Shown: in pieces, positions 24,190-33,963 of the stretch | Layout of the letters: every line of letters starts with the position of its first letter | How positions within the stretch are numbered: position 1 is the first letter of the stretch | From: Candidatus Nitrotoga sp. M5 | GTDB taxonomy: Bacteria; Pseudomonadota; Gammaproteobacteria; Burkholderiales; Gallionellaceae | NCBI RefSeq assembly: GCF_927904885.1 | Contig: NZ_CAKMNW010000073.1 | Location: forward strand, 1-37,892 | Direction of reading: 5' to 3' | Length of the DNA stretch: 37,892 nt | Notes under the pieces: generated by a model | What the model was told of the DNA's origin: nothing | Database searches by the model: none | The model's input: only the letters and a program-made list of their open reading frames with translations | Position numbers and translations under genes: made by a program

Positions 24190-26550
24190 CTAGATTTTGG
24201 CGGATCTCAGTCTCAGCGCATTGAGAATGACCGAAAGTGACGAAAGACTCATTGCTGCAGCCGCAAAAATCGGTGAAATCAGGATATCGAAAAACGGATA
24301 GAGGACACCTGCCGCCACCGGCACGCCGGCGCCGTTATAAACCAGCGCAAAGAACAGGTTTTGCTTAATATTACGCATGGTTGCCCGCGATAAGCGGCGG
24401 GCCCGGATAATGCCATTAAGGTCGCCCTTCACAAGAGTGAAACCGGCACTCTCTATCGCAACATCGGCACCAGTGCCCATGGCAATACCGACGTCGGCCT
24501 GAGCCAGGGCTGGCGCATCATTCACGCCGTCACCAGCCATTGCAACCTTGCGCCCTTCTGCCTGCATTTCCTTGATAATACGGGCTTTGTCTTCTGGCAG
24601 AACATCAGCCCGGATTTCGTCAATGCCCAATCTGGCGGCAACAGCCTTTGCCGTACGTTCATTATCGCCGGTCGCCATAACGATCCGAAAACCTTCGGCA
24701 TGCAGCGCTTTGAGTGCCGCAGGCGTGGTTTCCTTCACGGGGTCGGCAACACTCACCAATCCAGCGATCTCACCGCCCACGACGACAAACATAACTGTCT
24801 CACCCTGATCGCGCCTGGCGTCCGCGATATCGCTGAAGCCTTTCGTGGCTATACCAAGATCGGCGACCAATCTGGCGTTTCCGAGAGCAACGGGTTTGCC
24901 GTCCACAACACCTGTGACGCCCTTGCCTGTGACGGCCTCAAAATCCTCGGCCTTCGCCAACGCGATCTCGCGTTCTTCGGCGCCGACAACTATCGCCTCT
25001 GCCAACGGGTGCTCGGAGCCGCGTTCGAGACTGGCGGCGAGTCGAAGGACTTCCGCCTCTTCATGCCCGTCTTCAGCGAGTACGGCGATGAGCTTCGGCT
25101 TACCGACCGTTAGTGTTCCGGTCTTGTCGACGATAAGAGTGTCTATTTTGGCAAACCTTTCCAACGCCTCTGCGTTTTTGATGAGCACGCCAGCTTGCGC
25201 GCCGCGCCCGGTTGCCGTCATTATTGAAATAGGTGTCGCGAGGCCCAAGGCACAAGGGCAGGCAATGATCAGTACTGCAACGGCAGACACCAATGCATAA
25301 GCATAGGCTGGGTTCGGTCCCCAAATTGACCAGGAAATAAATGAGAGGATGGCGACAAGGATTACGGCGGGCACGAATTTACCGGCGACCGCATCTGCTA
25401 GCTTCTGAATCGGCGCACGGCTCCGTTGCGCACTCGCAACCATCTCAACAATCTGGCTGAGCATAGTGTCTGCGCCGACACGCTTCGCTTCAATTATAAG
25501 GCTGCCGGTGCCATTGATGGTAGCACCTGTAACGGTATCACCAGCTACCTTCTCTACTGGCAGAGGTTCTCCAGAGATCATTGATTCATCAACAGAGGAT
25601 CGGCCTTCCGACACAATTCCATCAACCGGAACTTTATCGCCCGGGCGTACACGTAGCCGATCACCAACTGCAACTTCTTCAAGCGGAATTTCTTCTTCGC
25701 TGCCGTCTTTGCGGAGGATACGCGCTGTTTTCGCGGCAAGATCCAAGAGTGCCTTTATGGCGGCACCGGTGCGTTCTCGCGCCCCAAGCTCCATGACCTG
25801 ACCTAACAGCACCAGGACGACGATCACTGCGCCGGCTTCGAAATAGACGCCGACATTGCCCTCTGCATCCCGAAAACCGTCTGGAAATATTCCGGGCAAC
25901 AATACAGCAACAATGCTGAAGAGATAGGCGGCGCCGACGCCCATGCCTATGAGTGTGAACATGTTAAGGCTCTTGTTGACCACCGACTTAATGCCGCGCA
26001 CAAAAAATGGCCAGCCCGCCCAGAGAATAACCGGCGTACCCAAGACAAGTTCAGTCCAAAGAGCAGTTCGTTCTCCAATCATTTCGCGGATGAAGCCAAG
26101 TCCAACGAAGGGTCCCATTGTCAAAATGAGTAGCGGGATTGTTAAGACAGTGCCGATCCACATGCGCCGCCTGAAATCTAGCAATTCAGGATTGGGACCT
26201 TCGTCGCCCGTCGGCACGCCCATAGGCTCAAGCGCCATACCACAGATCGGGCAATCACCTGGCGCATCGCGAACAATTTCGGGATGCATCGGACAAGTGT
26301 ATTTTGCGCCAGCAACAGGTTTTTTTGTTTGTTGCTTGTGCGCACCAGAAATATAATATTCCGGATCTTCCGCGAATTTGTCATGGCACTTCTGCGAACA
26401 GAAGTGATAGGTGGTTCCTTCATGATCAAACAGTGGTTTGTCTTTATTCAGGTCGACAGCCATACCACAAACCGGATCTTTGGCTGTTGAACCAGCCTCA
26501 CCAGCATTTTCTTTATTTTCGGGAAGGGCATGTGAGAGTGATTCGTTCAT
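24190..26550 (-). CDS. Copper-type P1B ATPase with YHS and heavy-metal-binding N-terminal domains
   Basis: This ATP-driven heavy-metal exporter of the inner membrane has 786 residues. Domains in order: YHS metal-binding domain (about 22-67, KDPVCGMAV and YHFCSQKC), heavy-metal-binding domain (84-111, [26 protein letters not shown]), membrane helices, the SGEPLPVEK actuator loop (326-334), the CPC ion site (431-433, [12 protein letters not shown]), DKTGT phosphorylation site (475-479), and [10 protein letters not shown] near the C-terminus. It has no CxxC HMA domain. CPC and the domain set suggest copper or silver. Its start overlaps the end of the DUF3141 gene by 4 bp. Confidence 0.93.
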   Translation of the reverse strand: MNESLSHALPENKENAGEAGSTAKDPVCGMAVDLNKDKPLFDHEGTTYHFCSQKCHDKFAEDPEYYISGAHKQQTKKPVAGAKYTCPMHPEIVRDAPGDCPICGMALEPMGVPTGDEGPNPELLDFRRRMWIGTVLTIPLLILTMGPFVGLGFIREMIGERTALWTELVLGTPVILWAGWPFFVRGIKSVVNKSLNMFTLIGMGVGAAYLFSIVAVLLPGIFPDGFRDAEGNVGVYFEAGAVIVVLVLLGQVMELGARERTGAAIKALLDLAAKTARILRKDGSEEEIPLEEVAVGDRLRVRPGDKVPVDGIVSEGRSSVDESMISGEPLPVEKVAGDTVTGATINGTGSLIIEAKRVGADTMLSQIVEMVASAQRSRAPIQKLADAVAGKFVPAVILVAILSFISWSIWGPNPAYAYALVSAVAVLIIACPCALGLATPISIMTATGRGAQAGVLIKNAEALERFAKIDTLIVDKTGTLTVGKPKLIAVLAEDGHEEAEVLRLAASLERGSEHPLAEAIVVGAEEREIALAKAEDFEAVTGKGVTGVVDGKPVALGNARLVADLGIATKGFSDIADARRDQGETVMFVVVGGEIAGLVSVADPVKETTPAALKALHAEGFRIVMATGDNERTAKAVAARLGIDEIRADVLPEDKARIIKEMQAEGRKVAMAGDGVNDAPALAQADVGIAMGTGADVAIESAGFTLVKGDLNGIIRARRLSRATMRNIKQNLFFALVYNGAGVPVAAGVLYPFFDILISPIFAAAAMSLSSLSVILNALRLRSAKI

Positions 26551-28379
26551 GAACTTTTACCTGTCTCTTCAATTCTCTTATTCGTCTCAAGGAAATTGTT
26601 TACCAAATCCGAAATCCCGTATTCGAGATTGAACATCCGTTCATAGGCGGCATCGCGAGACTTGCGGGTTTTTTCCATCATCTGGGAAACTTGAGCAATG
26701 AAGTCTTGTTCCTTTAGGAGCATTGGATGGTCGTCAGTAAGCGGTTTTCTGTTTTCGTTAATTTTTTTGGCTCCATCCGCCAGACCCTGCATCCAAGGAT
26801 TAAATGCCTCTGAGAAAAGATATCGACTGGTACGCATTGGATGTATCCATTTCATAACTTCAGCAGACCAGGGATTTGACACCGCCTGGACCCATGGGCT
26901 GATGAAAGTGCGATAGAAGGCCTCATTGGCTTCGGACACGGTGCGAACTCGTTCAAATGCTTCCTCTTGCCGGGGAAACTGTATGTCTTCAACCTGTCGC
27001 TCCTCAAACCTAACGGTAAATTGTGGTTTATGACAATCCGGATCACCTGTGGGGTTATCGATCTTCATCTCATAGAGGCCAGGCGCAAGCGCCTCAATCT
27101 CATCAAGGCTTTCGAGAATAGCTCGATGTTCGAGGCGGGCGACACTGGCTGAAACGAAAATGCCTAGATGTCCGACATGGGGATTAGTCAGATAAATAAT
27201 ACGTTGGCCAGCCGACTTGAGATCTTCCGTGTTCCGGTAAACCACAGGAATCCAGCCAAGGGCTTGATGGGGAGGCGTAATGTTGTCGCCATAAGAAGCA
27301 AAAACGACAAGGGGATTGCGAATCCTTCGCAGATTGACAGTGCATCCGTCGCAAATGCGGAATTCACCTCTCTCCAGCTTATTGCCGATAAAAAGATTTT
27401 CCGCAATTCCAACCATTTCCTCGCGACTCAGAAAGTAAAAACCGTTCCACCACCGTTCAAATTCAAGAAACCGGTCTCGTTCGGTATCAACCTGGTTGAA
27501 CAGGCTTGCATATTTCTCCCAGATCGCTTTTTCAGGTTTGAGGTTTTCGAAATTTTGCGCAAGCCAGGCGCCGTCAAAACGACCGTCGCCAAGATCCGCC
27601 GTGAAATGGGTCATCCAGACGCCGCCGAGTAATCCCCCGGCCACGCGCATCGGGTTCACGCCAGCATCACCCGCCCAGTAAGATAGGGGCGATCCATTCA
27701 AGATGGTTGGACCGACAGTCCCTTCACAATCCGCTGCCAGGAGAGTGGCAGCCCAACCCGCCTGGCAGTTTCCGTAGAGAACGGGCGGCTTTCCAATATG
27801 CAACTTCGTCACCTCTTCGACGAACCGGCGCAAGGCATGATGAACATCCGCAAGGGTTTGCCGTGGTGACGGTTCTGGAAAAAAGATAACGAAATAAACC
27901 GGATGGCCTTCTTGAAGCGCCATCCCGACTTCAGAGTCGTGCTTAAACCCTCCAATTCCCGGCCCATGCCCGGCACGCGGATCAAGGACGATAACCGGCG
28001 GCTTTTCCAGATCGACGCAGTCATCCCAGCAGTCATCCCCTATTTCGGTGATCCGCAGCAAAGCGTAGTTGACGGGCGGTTCAAAAGTTCGAGCATCGAG
28101 GATCGTCTCATACTTGAAATCAAGCAATGGCGGCAAACCGGCACGCTCGTGTTCCAGCATATTGTCGGCACGCTGTCTGAGCGTGTCCCAGTAAAGGATT
28201 GTCCGCTGCCAGAAGTCTATTTGATAGTCGAATATATCCCGGCCATGTGGCACTGGCCTTTCTGTCTTGGCAGTACCGTCCGATGTGGGAATATTGTCTT
28301 GGTTCTGCGCTAAGGAAGGAGACGGCCCGTTCTCCGTCAATTCGAGAGTAGACATTTTATGCACAGTCGAGCGAGTCAT
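26547..28379 (-). CDS. DUF3141 protein (PHA-synthase-like alpha/beta hydrolase)
   Basis: The product has 610 residues and resembles the DUF3141 family, related to polyhydroxyalkanoate synthases. [23 protein letters not shown] is near the N-terminus, and the lipase-box-like [14 protein letters not shown] carries a candidate nucleophile, Cys205. [14 protein letters not shown] lies before it and [13 protein letters not shown], with a possible catalytic histidine, after it. The reaction is unknown. It overlaps both neighbours by 4 bp (DUF5676 gene and ATPase), so it is translated with metal-resistance proteins, an unexpected setting for a PHA-like enzyme. Confidence 0.88.
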   Translation of the reverse strand: MTRSTVHKMSTLELTENGPSPSLAQNQDNIPTSDGTAKTERPVPHGRDIFDYQIDFWQRTILYWDTLRQRADNMLEHERAGLPPLLDFKYETILDARTFEPPVNYALLRITEIGDDCWDDCVDLEKPPVIVLDPRAGHGPGIGGFKHDSEVGMALQEGHPVYFVIFFPEPSPRQTLADVHHALRRFVEEVTKLHIGKPPVLYGNCQAGWAATLLAADCEGTVGPTILNGSPLSYWAGDAGVNPMRVAGGLLGGVWMTHFTADLGDGRFDGAWLAQNFENLKPEKAIWEKYASLFNQVDTERDRFLEFERWWNGFYFLSREEMVGIAENLFIGNKLERGEFRICDGCTVNLRRIRNPLVVFASYGDNITPPHQALGWIPVVYRNTEDLKSAGQRIIYLTNPHVGHLGIFVSASVARLEHRAILESLDEIEALAPGLYEMKIDNPTGDPDCHKPQFTVRFEERQVEDIQFPRQEEAFERVRTVSEANEAFYRTFISPWVQAVSNPWSAEVMKWIHPMRTSRYLFSEAFNPWMQGLADGAKKINENRKPLTDDHPMLLKEQDFIAQVSQMMEKTRKSRDAAYERMFNLEYGISDLVNNFLETNKRIEETGKSS

Positions 28380-28711
28380 GACCGACCTTTCTGACCGAGA
28401 GAGGCAAAGAAGTTAAAGAGCGGCCCAAAAATTAGGGCAACGTACCAGCCATAGGCAAAGCTCTCACCAAGTCCCAGGAAGAAACTCGGCCAACTCAGCC
28501 AGGCAAATCCGGGCAGCAACCCAAGCCATGTTTTGTACATTGCCTGATCGGGGAAAAGCAGATCAAAACTAACACATAGAATGAACGTAATGGCAAAGAA
28601 CAATCCGAGGCTCATCCCGAGTGCAATTACCGGCAGACGGAAACTCGTCCGACTTCTTATGCGGAGTTCGTGGCGTGCCTCAGCAGTATTTTCTTTTACC
28701 AGATCAGGCAT
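28376..28711 (-). CDS. DUF5676 small membrane protein (paralogue 1)
   Basis: The product has 111 residues and two hydrophobic segments: ALGMSLGLFFAITFILCVSFDLLF and LLPGFAWLSWPSFFLGLGESFAYGWYVALIFGPLFNFF. The second segment is almost the same as in the 92-residue paralogue at 31690-31968 (LLPGFIWLTWPSFFLGLAEAYAYGWYIAL). Its start overlaps the YHS gene by 8 bp and its end overlaps the DUF3141 gene by 4 bp, so it is a tightly coupled member of the metal operon. No function is known for the family, which recurs in heavy-metal regions. Confidence 0.88.
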   Translation of the reverse strand: MPDLVKENTAEARHELRIRSRTSFRLPVIALGMSLGLFFAITFILCVSFDLLFPDQAMYKTWLGLLPGFAWLSWPSFFLGLGESFAYGWYVALIFGPLFNFFASLGQKGRS

Positions 28712-29060
28712 GCTTAGCCTCCGTTTCAGGGGCTTGTATTTTCAAATTCTCGGAGCTGAGATACTCTTTCGGATTTGCTTCAAAAATTTCACGACACTCT
28801 CGCGAACACAGGTAGTAGACTGACCCATTGTAGACGCTTGATTTGGCGGTTTTTGTATTAACTTGTGTGCCGCATACCGGATCGATATCACGAGGTGGAG
28901 CTACCCAAACCATGTTATTGGTGTTTTCCGAAGGCGCGGGCGGACCATCTTCAGAATGCTTATGCTTTGATTTGTGACCCATCACATGTGCGCCACAGCC
29001 AAATCGCATCATTAGAAAAATCAGGCCTGCCCAAAAAAGGAAATAGAAAAGTGAGCTCAT
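28704..29060 (-). CDS. YHS-domain membrane-anchored metal-binding protein
   Basis: The product has about 118 residues. An N-terminal membrane helix (MSSLFYFLFWAGLIFLMMRFG) is followed by a His-rich linker (GHKSKHKHSED) and a C-terminal YHS domain (IDPVCGTQV, then YYLCSRECREIFEANPKEYL) with the usual cysteine set. The frame can be read from a GTG at 29159, but that start falls in a palindrome and would place an unrelated stretch before the membrane helix, so the ATG at 29060 is preferred although its ribosome site is weak. It is the first gene of the YHS-DUF5676-DUF3141-ATPase-SHOCT operon and may hand metal to the ATPase. Confidence 0.8.
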   Translation of the reverse strand: MSSLFYFLFWAGLIFLMMRFGCGAHVMGHKSKHKHSEDGPPAPSENTNNMVWVAPPRDIDPVCGTQVNTKTAKSSVYNGSVYYLCSRECREIFEANPKEYLSSENLKIQAPETEAKHA

Positions 29061-29154
29061 CTCATCGACTTTCAGTGCATAAAAAAATGGTGATCTTATG
29101 CAACGATACTTATTTAGTCGGGGAGAGATGTCGAGGCGGCAGCCAATCATTTCG

Positions 29155-29200
29155 GTCACATTTAGTGACAGATTACGATGCAGTTACAAAGTGTTACAAA
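29155..29200 (-). promoter_or_regulatory. Candidate operator/promoter of the YHS-ATPase operon (GTAAC direct repeat)
   Basis: On the minus strand TTTGTAACACTTTGTAAC (29183-29200) has two GTAAC words 10 bp apart, the usual spacing for OmpR-family dimers. Eleven bases later comes CTGTCACTAAATGTGAC (29155-29171), which holds the palindrome GTCAC-TAAAT-GTGAC. A TAATCT possible -10 lies between. The same arrangement with the same 11-bp gap occurs upstream of the second DUF5676 gene (31526-31571). Confidence 0.55.
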
Positions 29201-29229
29201 TGAGTTGAGTGAACCCGCATGGAAGTCTG

Positions 29230-30636
29230 TCAGAAAGGCAGATAAGCTTCAACTCTCAGGCCGCCTTCTGCGCGGTTTCGTATCGTAACGTCGCCACCGT
29301 GACTGCGGAAAGCTGATCGCGCAATTGACAGGCCGAGACCGGTACCCCCTGTTTCCCGGCTTCGAGAGCCTTCCAGTCTAAAAAACGGCTTGAAAACGTC
29401 TTTTATGTTCTCGGGAGCAATTCCTGGACCGTCATCATCAATGGTGATTATAAGTTTTCCATCAGCAATTCTGACATGGATAGATGCCTGTTCCCCGTAA
29501 TTGGTCGCATTTTCAATCAAATTTGAAAGGGCGCGGCGTAATAAGTCTTTTTGTCCCTCAAAATTGATGGGTTCAGGAGGAATCCATGAGATCGAAAGAC
29601 CTAACGTACTCAATTTCGAAACAACATCCGAAATAAGTTTGACGACATCGAACCGTTCATTTTTCTTTCCTGCCGCGTCTTCGGATGCAAAGGTCAACGT
29701 TGCCGTGACGATCTTATTCATTTCGTCAATATCTTCGTTAAATTTGCTTTTTAATTCATTGTCATCCAAGAGTTCGCTGCGAAGCTGCATTCTCATAAGA
29801 GGCGTCCGCAAGTCGTGAGCAATGGCTGCGATCATTTGTGTGCGATCTTCCACGAAGCGATAAATTCTTGCTTGCATTTTATTGAAAACGCGAACTGATT
29901 GTATAACCTCCAAAGGTCCCTTCTCTGGTATTGGCCGCGCTGTTGCGCTACGCCCCAAATCATCAGCAGCAATACTCAGTTTTTTTAGAGGATCAGTTAG
30001 ATAGTGGGCAGCCCAAGCGGAAAATATTGCAGTTGCAATCATCATCACGGCAATCGATAGGACAAATCTAATAGACCAGGGCATCGTTGCTTCAACATCA
30101 GGGGCTTCGTAGTTTAGCCAGCTGTTATTGCCAATTTCTATTGAAACCCGGATTAAAGCACCCGTCCGCATTTCGTTAACAATGTGCTCAAAATGATCAG
30201 TAATAAAATTATGTTTTTCGGTTGATTTGCCAGAAAGATGTCTCCATATGCTATCCTCGCCCGAAACTGTTTCCGCAAGAATTGGCATTCTAGAATCAGG
30301 CGAGTTTAGCTCGGCAAGCGCCGCTGAAAAGCGGTTAGCGATGGAGGGATCGTTATTTTTAACGATACTTGCAGCACCTAAATCTAACCGAAAAGTAGAG
30401 CTGTTGGCAAAGCTGATGATTTTTTTTCTTTCTTCCGGCGGTGCATTTTTTATTATCCCGGTTATTGTCGTTATGTGCTCTATCAATTGCGCCCTTCCGA
30501 TCAGATTTATGATCTCCGCGCGGTCAAAATTGTAAACACTCAAACTGATTACATGTGAAAGACCGAGCCCAATCAGAAGCAATAATACAATCCGGGCCGC
30601 CATAGTTTTCGGCCACAGTGAACGATTGAATTTCAT
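29230..30636 (-). CDS. Sensor histidine kinase (EnvZ-like)
   Basis: This is the membrane sensor of a two-component system, 468 residues long. Membrane helices are at about 13-33 and 188-210 with a periplasmic domain of about 150 residues between them. A HAMP domain follows (DPLKKLSIAADDLGRSA), then the HisKA H-box AIAHDLRTPLMRMQ with His274, the N-box NLIENATNYG (372-381), and the G boxes DDGPGIAPE (401-409) and GTGLGLSIAR (431-440). Its start overlaps the regulator gene by 4 bp (ATGA). Its place beside copper genes suggests a metal or envelope-stress signal. The periplasmic domain has no obvious metal motif, so the signal is uncertain. Confidence 0.93.
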   Translation of the reverse strand: MKFNRSLWPKTMAARIVLLLLIGLGLSHVISLSVYNFDRAEIINLIGRAQLIEHITTITGIIKNAPPEERKKIISFANSSTFRLDLGAASIVKNNDPSIANRFSAALAELNSPDSRMPILAETVSGEDSIWRHLSGKSTEKHNFITDHFEHIVNEMRTGALIRVSIEIGNNSWLNYEAPDVEATMPWSIRFVLSIAVMMIATAIFSAWAAHYLTDPLKKLSIAADDLGRSATARPIPEKGPLEVIQSVRVFNKMQARIYRFVEDRTQMIAAIAHDLRTPLMRMQLRSELLDDNELKSKFNEDIDEMNKIVTATLTFASEDAAGKKNERFDVVKLISDVVSKLSTLGLSISWIPPEPINFEGQKDLLRRALSNLIENATNYGEQASIHVRIADGKLIITIDDDGPGIAPENIKDVFKPFFRLEGSRSRETGGTGLGLSIARSAFRSHGGDVTIRNRAEGGLRVEAYLPF

Positions 30637-31355
30637 GTCCGCGCCGTCATGGATTGAGGGGCAAATAAATACCCGCCACTGCGGACCGTTCTAATAATCT
30701 CTGGATTCTGGGGATCGCTTTCAAGTTTTCGTCGCAATCGGCTTATTTGCATGTCTATGCTACGCTCAAATGGACGAGACCAACGGCCTTTAACGAGATC
30801 CATAAGTTGGTAACGTGTCAACACTCTACCGGGATGACTTGCAAGAGCCGCGAGCAACTTAAACTCGCCGGTTGTTAATTCCACATATTCCGAAGCGGCG
30901 GATTTCAAACTATGACGAACCAAATCAAGCTGCCAGCCATCAAACTCAATAATTGTGTCTTGCTCGATCTCAATTGTAGCTACTTCACCTGCGCGTCTAA
31001 GCACAGCACGTATTCTCGCAAGTAATTCTCTTGGATTACAGGGTTTTTGAATATAATCATCCGCGCCGATTTCGAGTCCCAGAATTTTGTCTGAATCTTC
31101 TCCAAGTGCCGTCAGCATTATGATCGGAATATTTGATTGTGCCCTTAGATCACGGCACAAAGTTATGCCGTCTTCGCCTGGAAGCATAAGATCCAGAATG
31201 ATTAGATCGATCTTCCAATCTCTCAATACGACGGTCATTTCGCGGCCGTCATTAACGGCGGTGGCTCGGAAACCGTGCCTCTTCAAAACCCGGGTCAAGA
31301 GATCTCGTATTTCCCGATCATCATCGACTATCAGGATATGCGGGGATTCATTCAT
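30633..31355 (-). CDS. OmpR-family response regulator
   Basis: The product has 240 residues: a receiver domain (VDDDREIRDLL, phosphoacceptor Asp55 in LIILDLMLPGEDG, conserved Lys in DDYIQKPCNPREL) and a C-terminal winged helix (VELTTGEFKLLAALASHPGRVLTRYQLMDLVKGRWSRPFERSIDMQISRLRRKLE). It pairs with the kinase encoded downstream. The sequence resembles OmpR more than the CusR/CopR type. Candidate binding sites are the GTAAC direct repeats at 29183-29200 and 31526-31543, one on each side of this gene pair. Confidence 0.93.
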   Translation of the reverse strand: MNESPHILIVDDDREIRDLLTRVLKRHGFRATAVNDGREMTVVLRDWKIDLIILDLMLPGEDGITLCRDLRAQSNIPIIMLTALGEDSDKILGLEIGADDYIQKPCNPRELLARIRAVLRRAGEVATIEIEQDTIIEFDGWQLDLVRHSLKSAASEYVELTTGEFKLLAALASHPGRVLTRYQLMDLVKGRWSRPFERSIDMQISRLRRKLESDPQNPEIIRTVRSGGYLFAPQSMTART

Positions 31356-31525
31356 TGCATCTATCTATCTGAAAACTAACTCGCCGACTTTAATCCGGGA
31401 CAAATTTGTCCATAAGTGAGTCCTTAAAAAGCCGGTTCAATTAAAATTGCCCAGACTACCGGTTAGCTATTAGCTTATTTTCTGTAACAAAATCTCATGT
31501 CTTGTTCAACGTCACCATTCTATAA

Positions 31526-31571
31526 TTTGTAACATTCCGTAACGATTTGCTTCACTGTTGCAGAATGTGAC
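31526..31571 (+). promoter_or_regulatory. Candidate operator/promoter of the second DUF5676 gene (GTAAC direct repeat)
   Basis: TTTGTAACATTCCGTAAC (31526-31543) matches the site at 29183-29200 in 15 of 18 bases. After 11 bp comes CTGTTGCAGAATGTGAC, matching the second block there in 13 of 17. It lies in the 334-bp divergent gap 31356-31689, about 120 bp before the DUF5676 gene, and could also act on the regulator gene. Another single TGTAAC word is at about 31486-31491. Nothing else was recognised in the gap. Confidence 0.55.
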
Positions 31572-31689
31572 TAATTCTTATTTGTAATACCTATAAGCAG
31601 AGAATTACTCTGACTGTTCATTGATCTAAAACAAGGGCATGAAAGCAATTTTATTCGCCCATAGCTAGTTTGAAAGAATAGCGTTCGAA

Positions 31690-31968
31690 ATGAACCGTAT
31701 ACCCACAATCACCTTTGGATTGAGCCTAAGCGCTTTCACAGCGTTTAGTTATATTTTTTGCGTATTGTTCGATTTATGGCTACCTAATTATGCTATGCAC
31801 GAAATTTGGCAAAACCTGTTGCCGGGCTTTATTTGGCTGACATGGCCAAGCTTTTTTCTGGGTTTGGCAGAAGCTTATGCTTATGGATGGTACATCGCAC
31901 TTGTTTTCGGATTGATTTCATATTTTCTCCCGCTGATGAGCAGAGTTTTTACGACTAAATTCCGCTAA
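31690..31968 (+). CDS. DUF5676 small membrane protein (paralogue 2)
   Basis: The product has 92 residues and two membrane segments, FGLSLSAFTAFSYIFCVLFDLWL and LLPGFIWLTWPSFFLGLAEAYAYGWYIALVFGLISYFL. It lacks the longer N-terminus of paralogue 1 (28376-28711) but shares the central WPSFFLGL and AYGWY pattern. It stands alone on the plus strand, between the regulator and the convergent APC permease gene. Its upstream region carries the same GTAAC-repeat arrangement as the operon holding paralogue 1, so both are probably under the same regulator. The function is unknown. Confidence 0.85.
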   Translation: MNRIPTITFGLSLSAFTAFSYIFCVLFDLWLPNYAMHEIWQNLLPGFIWLTWPSFFLGLAEAYAYGWYIALVFGLISYFLPLMSRVFTTKFR

Positions 31969-31998
31969 TACATTTCTACTATTATCTCGTAAAATGTA

Positions 31999-33327
31999 CT
32001 AACTCTTCTCGTCTTCGTGCCACTTGAGGAAAAACCTCTCTCCAACGAAGATCGCGACAACCCCAATCAATGCGGCATAGATAACCAGCATATCAGTTGA
32101 CGCTTTCACTGCCAGGAAAGCACCGAGCACGATCACATCGAAAACAATCGCCGCCAAAACGATAATTCCGTTGGCATTAACCTCTTCGCGCAGGTACCGA
32201 TACACTCCCCAATGAATAAAAATATCCATGATAAGATAGAAAATGGCGCCGAGGGAGGCGATGCGGCTCAAGTCAAAAAATATGGTCAGGAAAATAGCAA
32301 ATACAACCGTATAGACCAATGTGTGTTTCTGGATATCTCCCGGCATCCCGAAATGACTATGCGGCACCAGTTTCATATCGGTAAGCATCGCGAGCATCCG
32401 TGAAACGGCAAAGACACTTGCAATCAAACCCGACACAGTCGCAACAATTGCCAGACCAACTGTAAACCATAGTCCGTAACTGCCAAACGCCGGACGCGCG
32501 GCCTTCGCCAGAGCGAAATCCTTTGCCGAGATAATTTCATCCAAAGTCAGGTTTGCGGCAACCGCGAGAGCGACAAGCACATAGATAACAAAGCAGAGTA
32601 AAATTGAAATGATGATTGCCCGGCCAACATTCTTGTGAGGATCGACAATTTCCGATCCGCTATTTGTTATAGTTGTAAATCCTTTAAACGCGAGAATGGC
32701 CAGCGCCATCGCTGCTAGAAAACCGGTGATCGTCGTATCCGGGGACGATTTTGGTATGATACTATCAAACGAAATATCCGCGATCCATAGACCTCCGGCC
32801 GCAAATACAACGATCCCACCGATCTTTAGAAACGCCATAAATAGTGAAAATCCGCCAATGAGACGATTGCCCGAGATATTCAGAAAAAAGGCGAAAACGA
32901 GAACGCTAACGCCCAAGACCGTTACAGCCCAACCGGCGGGTTCGGCATCGAACAATTGCATGGTGTAGGTGCCGAATGTCCGGGCGACCAGACTTTCGTT
33001 GATGACCATCGAAAAATACATGAGCAACGCACCACCTGCCGTGACCGTCCCCCGGCCATATGCCTTTTGCAAAAACATGCCTATCCCGCCAGCAGAGGGG
33101 TAAGCGTTTGCCATCTTGACATAAGAATATGCGCTAAAGGCCGTTACGATAGCGGCAGCGAAGAAGGCGAGGGGGAACAACGATCCGGCAAGCTCCGCAA
33201 TTTGGCCGGTAAGGGCAAGTATGCCCGCGCCGATCATCACGCCGGTTCCCATGGATACGGCGCCAATGAGTGTCAGGCTATTTTCCTTGTATTGCGTTGA
33301 TCGGCTGTGTTCTGGATGGTCTGTCAT
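31999..33327 (-). CDS. APC-family amino acid/polyamine permease
   Basis: This is an inner-membrane secondary transporter of 442 residues with about twelve hydrophobic helices. The first helix holds the family motif MGTGVMIGAGILALTGQIAELAG, and the sixth-helix region reads LAFKGFTTITNSGSEIVDPHKNVGRAI with the conserved glutamate and proline segment. The substrate is not evident. It lies 106 bp downstream of the PCu(A)C-like gene, in the same direction as the copper genes, and is convergent with the DUF5676 gene. Only 30 bp separate the two ends, with a weak TACATTT/AAATGTA stem. A direct part in copper resistance is not obvious. Confidence 0.88.
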   Translation of the reverse strand: MTDHPEHSRSTQYKENSLTLIGAVSMGTGVMIGAGILALTGQIAELAGSLFPLAFFAAAIVTAFSAYSYVKMANAYPSAGGIGMFLQKAYGRGTVTAGGALLMYFSMVINESLVARTFGTYTMQLFDAEPAGWAVTVLGVSVLVFAFFLNISGNRLIGGFSLFMAFLKIGGIVVFAAGGLWIADISFDSIIPKSSPDTTITGFLAAMALAILAFKGFTTITNSGSEIVDPHKNVGRAIIISILLCFVIYVLVALAVAANLTLDEIISAKDFALAKAARPAFGSYGLWFTVGLAIVATVSGLIASVFAVSRMLAMLTDMKLVPHSHFGMPGDIQKHTLVYTVVFAIFLTIFFDLSRIASLGAIFYLIMDIFIHWGVYRYLREEVNANGIIVLAAIVFDVIVLGAFLAVKASTDMLVIYAALIGVVAIFVGERFFLKWHEDEKS

Positions 33328-33433
33328 GGCTTCCCTCTCAAGCTTCTGTTCGATAATTCTCTTTTAAATTCCCTGCCTGTTTCGAGATAGTGGCCGCCGG
33401 CCCGGGTCAACATTTTCTCGCCATGCCAGATGA

Positions 33434-33877
33434 TTATTGTTTTGACGGCGCTACATGTGCCGAAATTGGCATTTCCCCATTCGTAAAAACCAGTTTCAAG
33501 TCTATCTTTTGATCTGCTTTTATGGGTTCCGTAATATTTGAAAGCTGTATAAAGATATGGGTAGTTGTCAGATCAAGATTTTCTTCACGTAGCAACGTTA
33601 TTGATCCAAGCTCCGCATAATTCGTATCATCAAGTCTCACGATGATTTTTGATTGCATGTGACCGGTGTCAGTTACACCGAGTATCGTCAGGTTACCGGA
33701 GCTATTATTGGTGATACGAAAGCTCAAGACACCGGAGTTGGCATCCTCATCAAGAAGCAGATGCGCCTCGGTAATCTGAGCGGATTGAAAGTCGGCTACC
33801 AAATCATCCGACAAAACCATCGACGCAGATCCCAATGCAGTGATGAGATAAACCAGAATGAACATAATTCTGAACAT
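33434..33877 (-). CDS. PCu(A)C-like periplasmic copper-chaperone-fold protein
   Basis: The product has 147 residues with a signal peptide (MFRIMFILVYLITALGSASMVLS). The mature part follows the PCu(A)C (DUF461) strand pattern: SGVLSFRITNNSSGNLTILGV, GHMQSKIIV, THIFIQLSNITEPIKADQKIDLKLVFTNGEMPISAHV. In typical PCu(A)C proteins the second copper motif reads HxM; here it reads THIFI, so one methionine ligand seems replaced. It may bind copper differently or not at all. It follows copB by 86 bp in the copper gene series. The family call is made by pattern only. Confidence 0.65.
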   Translation of the reverse strand: MFRIMFILVYLITALGSASMVLSDDLVADFQSAQITEAHLLLDEDANSGVLSFRITNNSSGNLTILGVTDTGHMQSKIIVRLDDTNYAELGSITLLREENLDLTTTHIFIQLSNITEPIKADQKIDLKLVFTNGEMPISAHVAPSKQ

Positions 33878-33963
33878 GCTTTTTCCTATTGTTTAACGCG
33901 AGGAGGAATCTGGAAGGGATAAACAATATCTCTTCCAGATGCTGTCCGTAGACGCTTGAGTTC

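Noticed and set aside
24190..26550. Zinc/cadmium ATPase as the identity of the P-type pump
   Set aside because: The CPC motif with YHS and CPMHP-type domains and the surrounding cop genes fit copper or silver better.
31969..31998. Bidirectional terminator between the DUF5676 and APC genes
   Set aside because: Only a 7-bp AT-rich stem with a long loop and no clear T-run; too weak to annotate.
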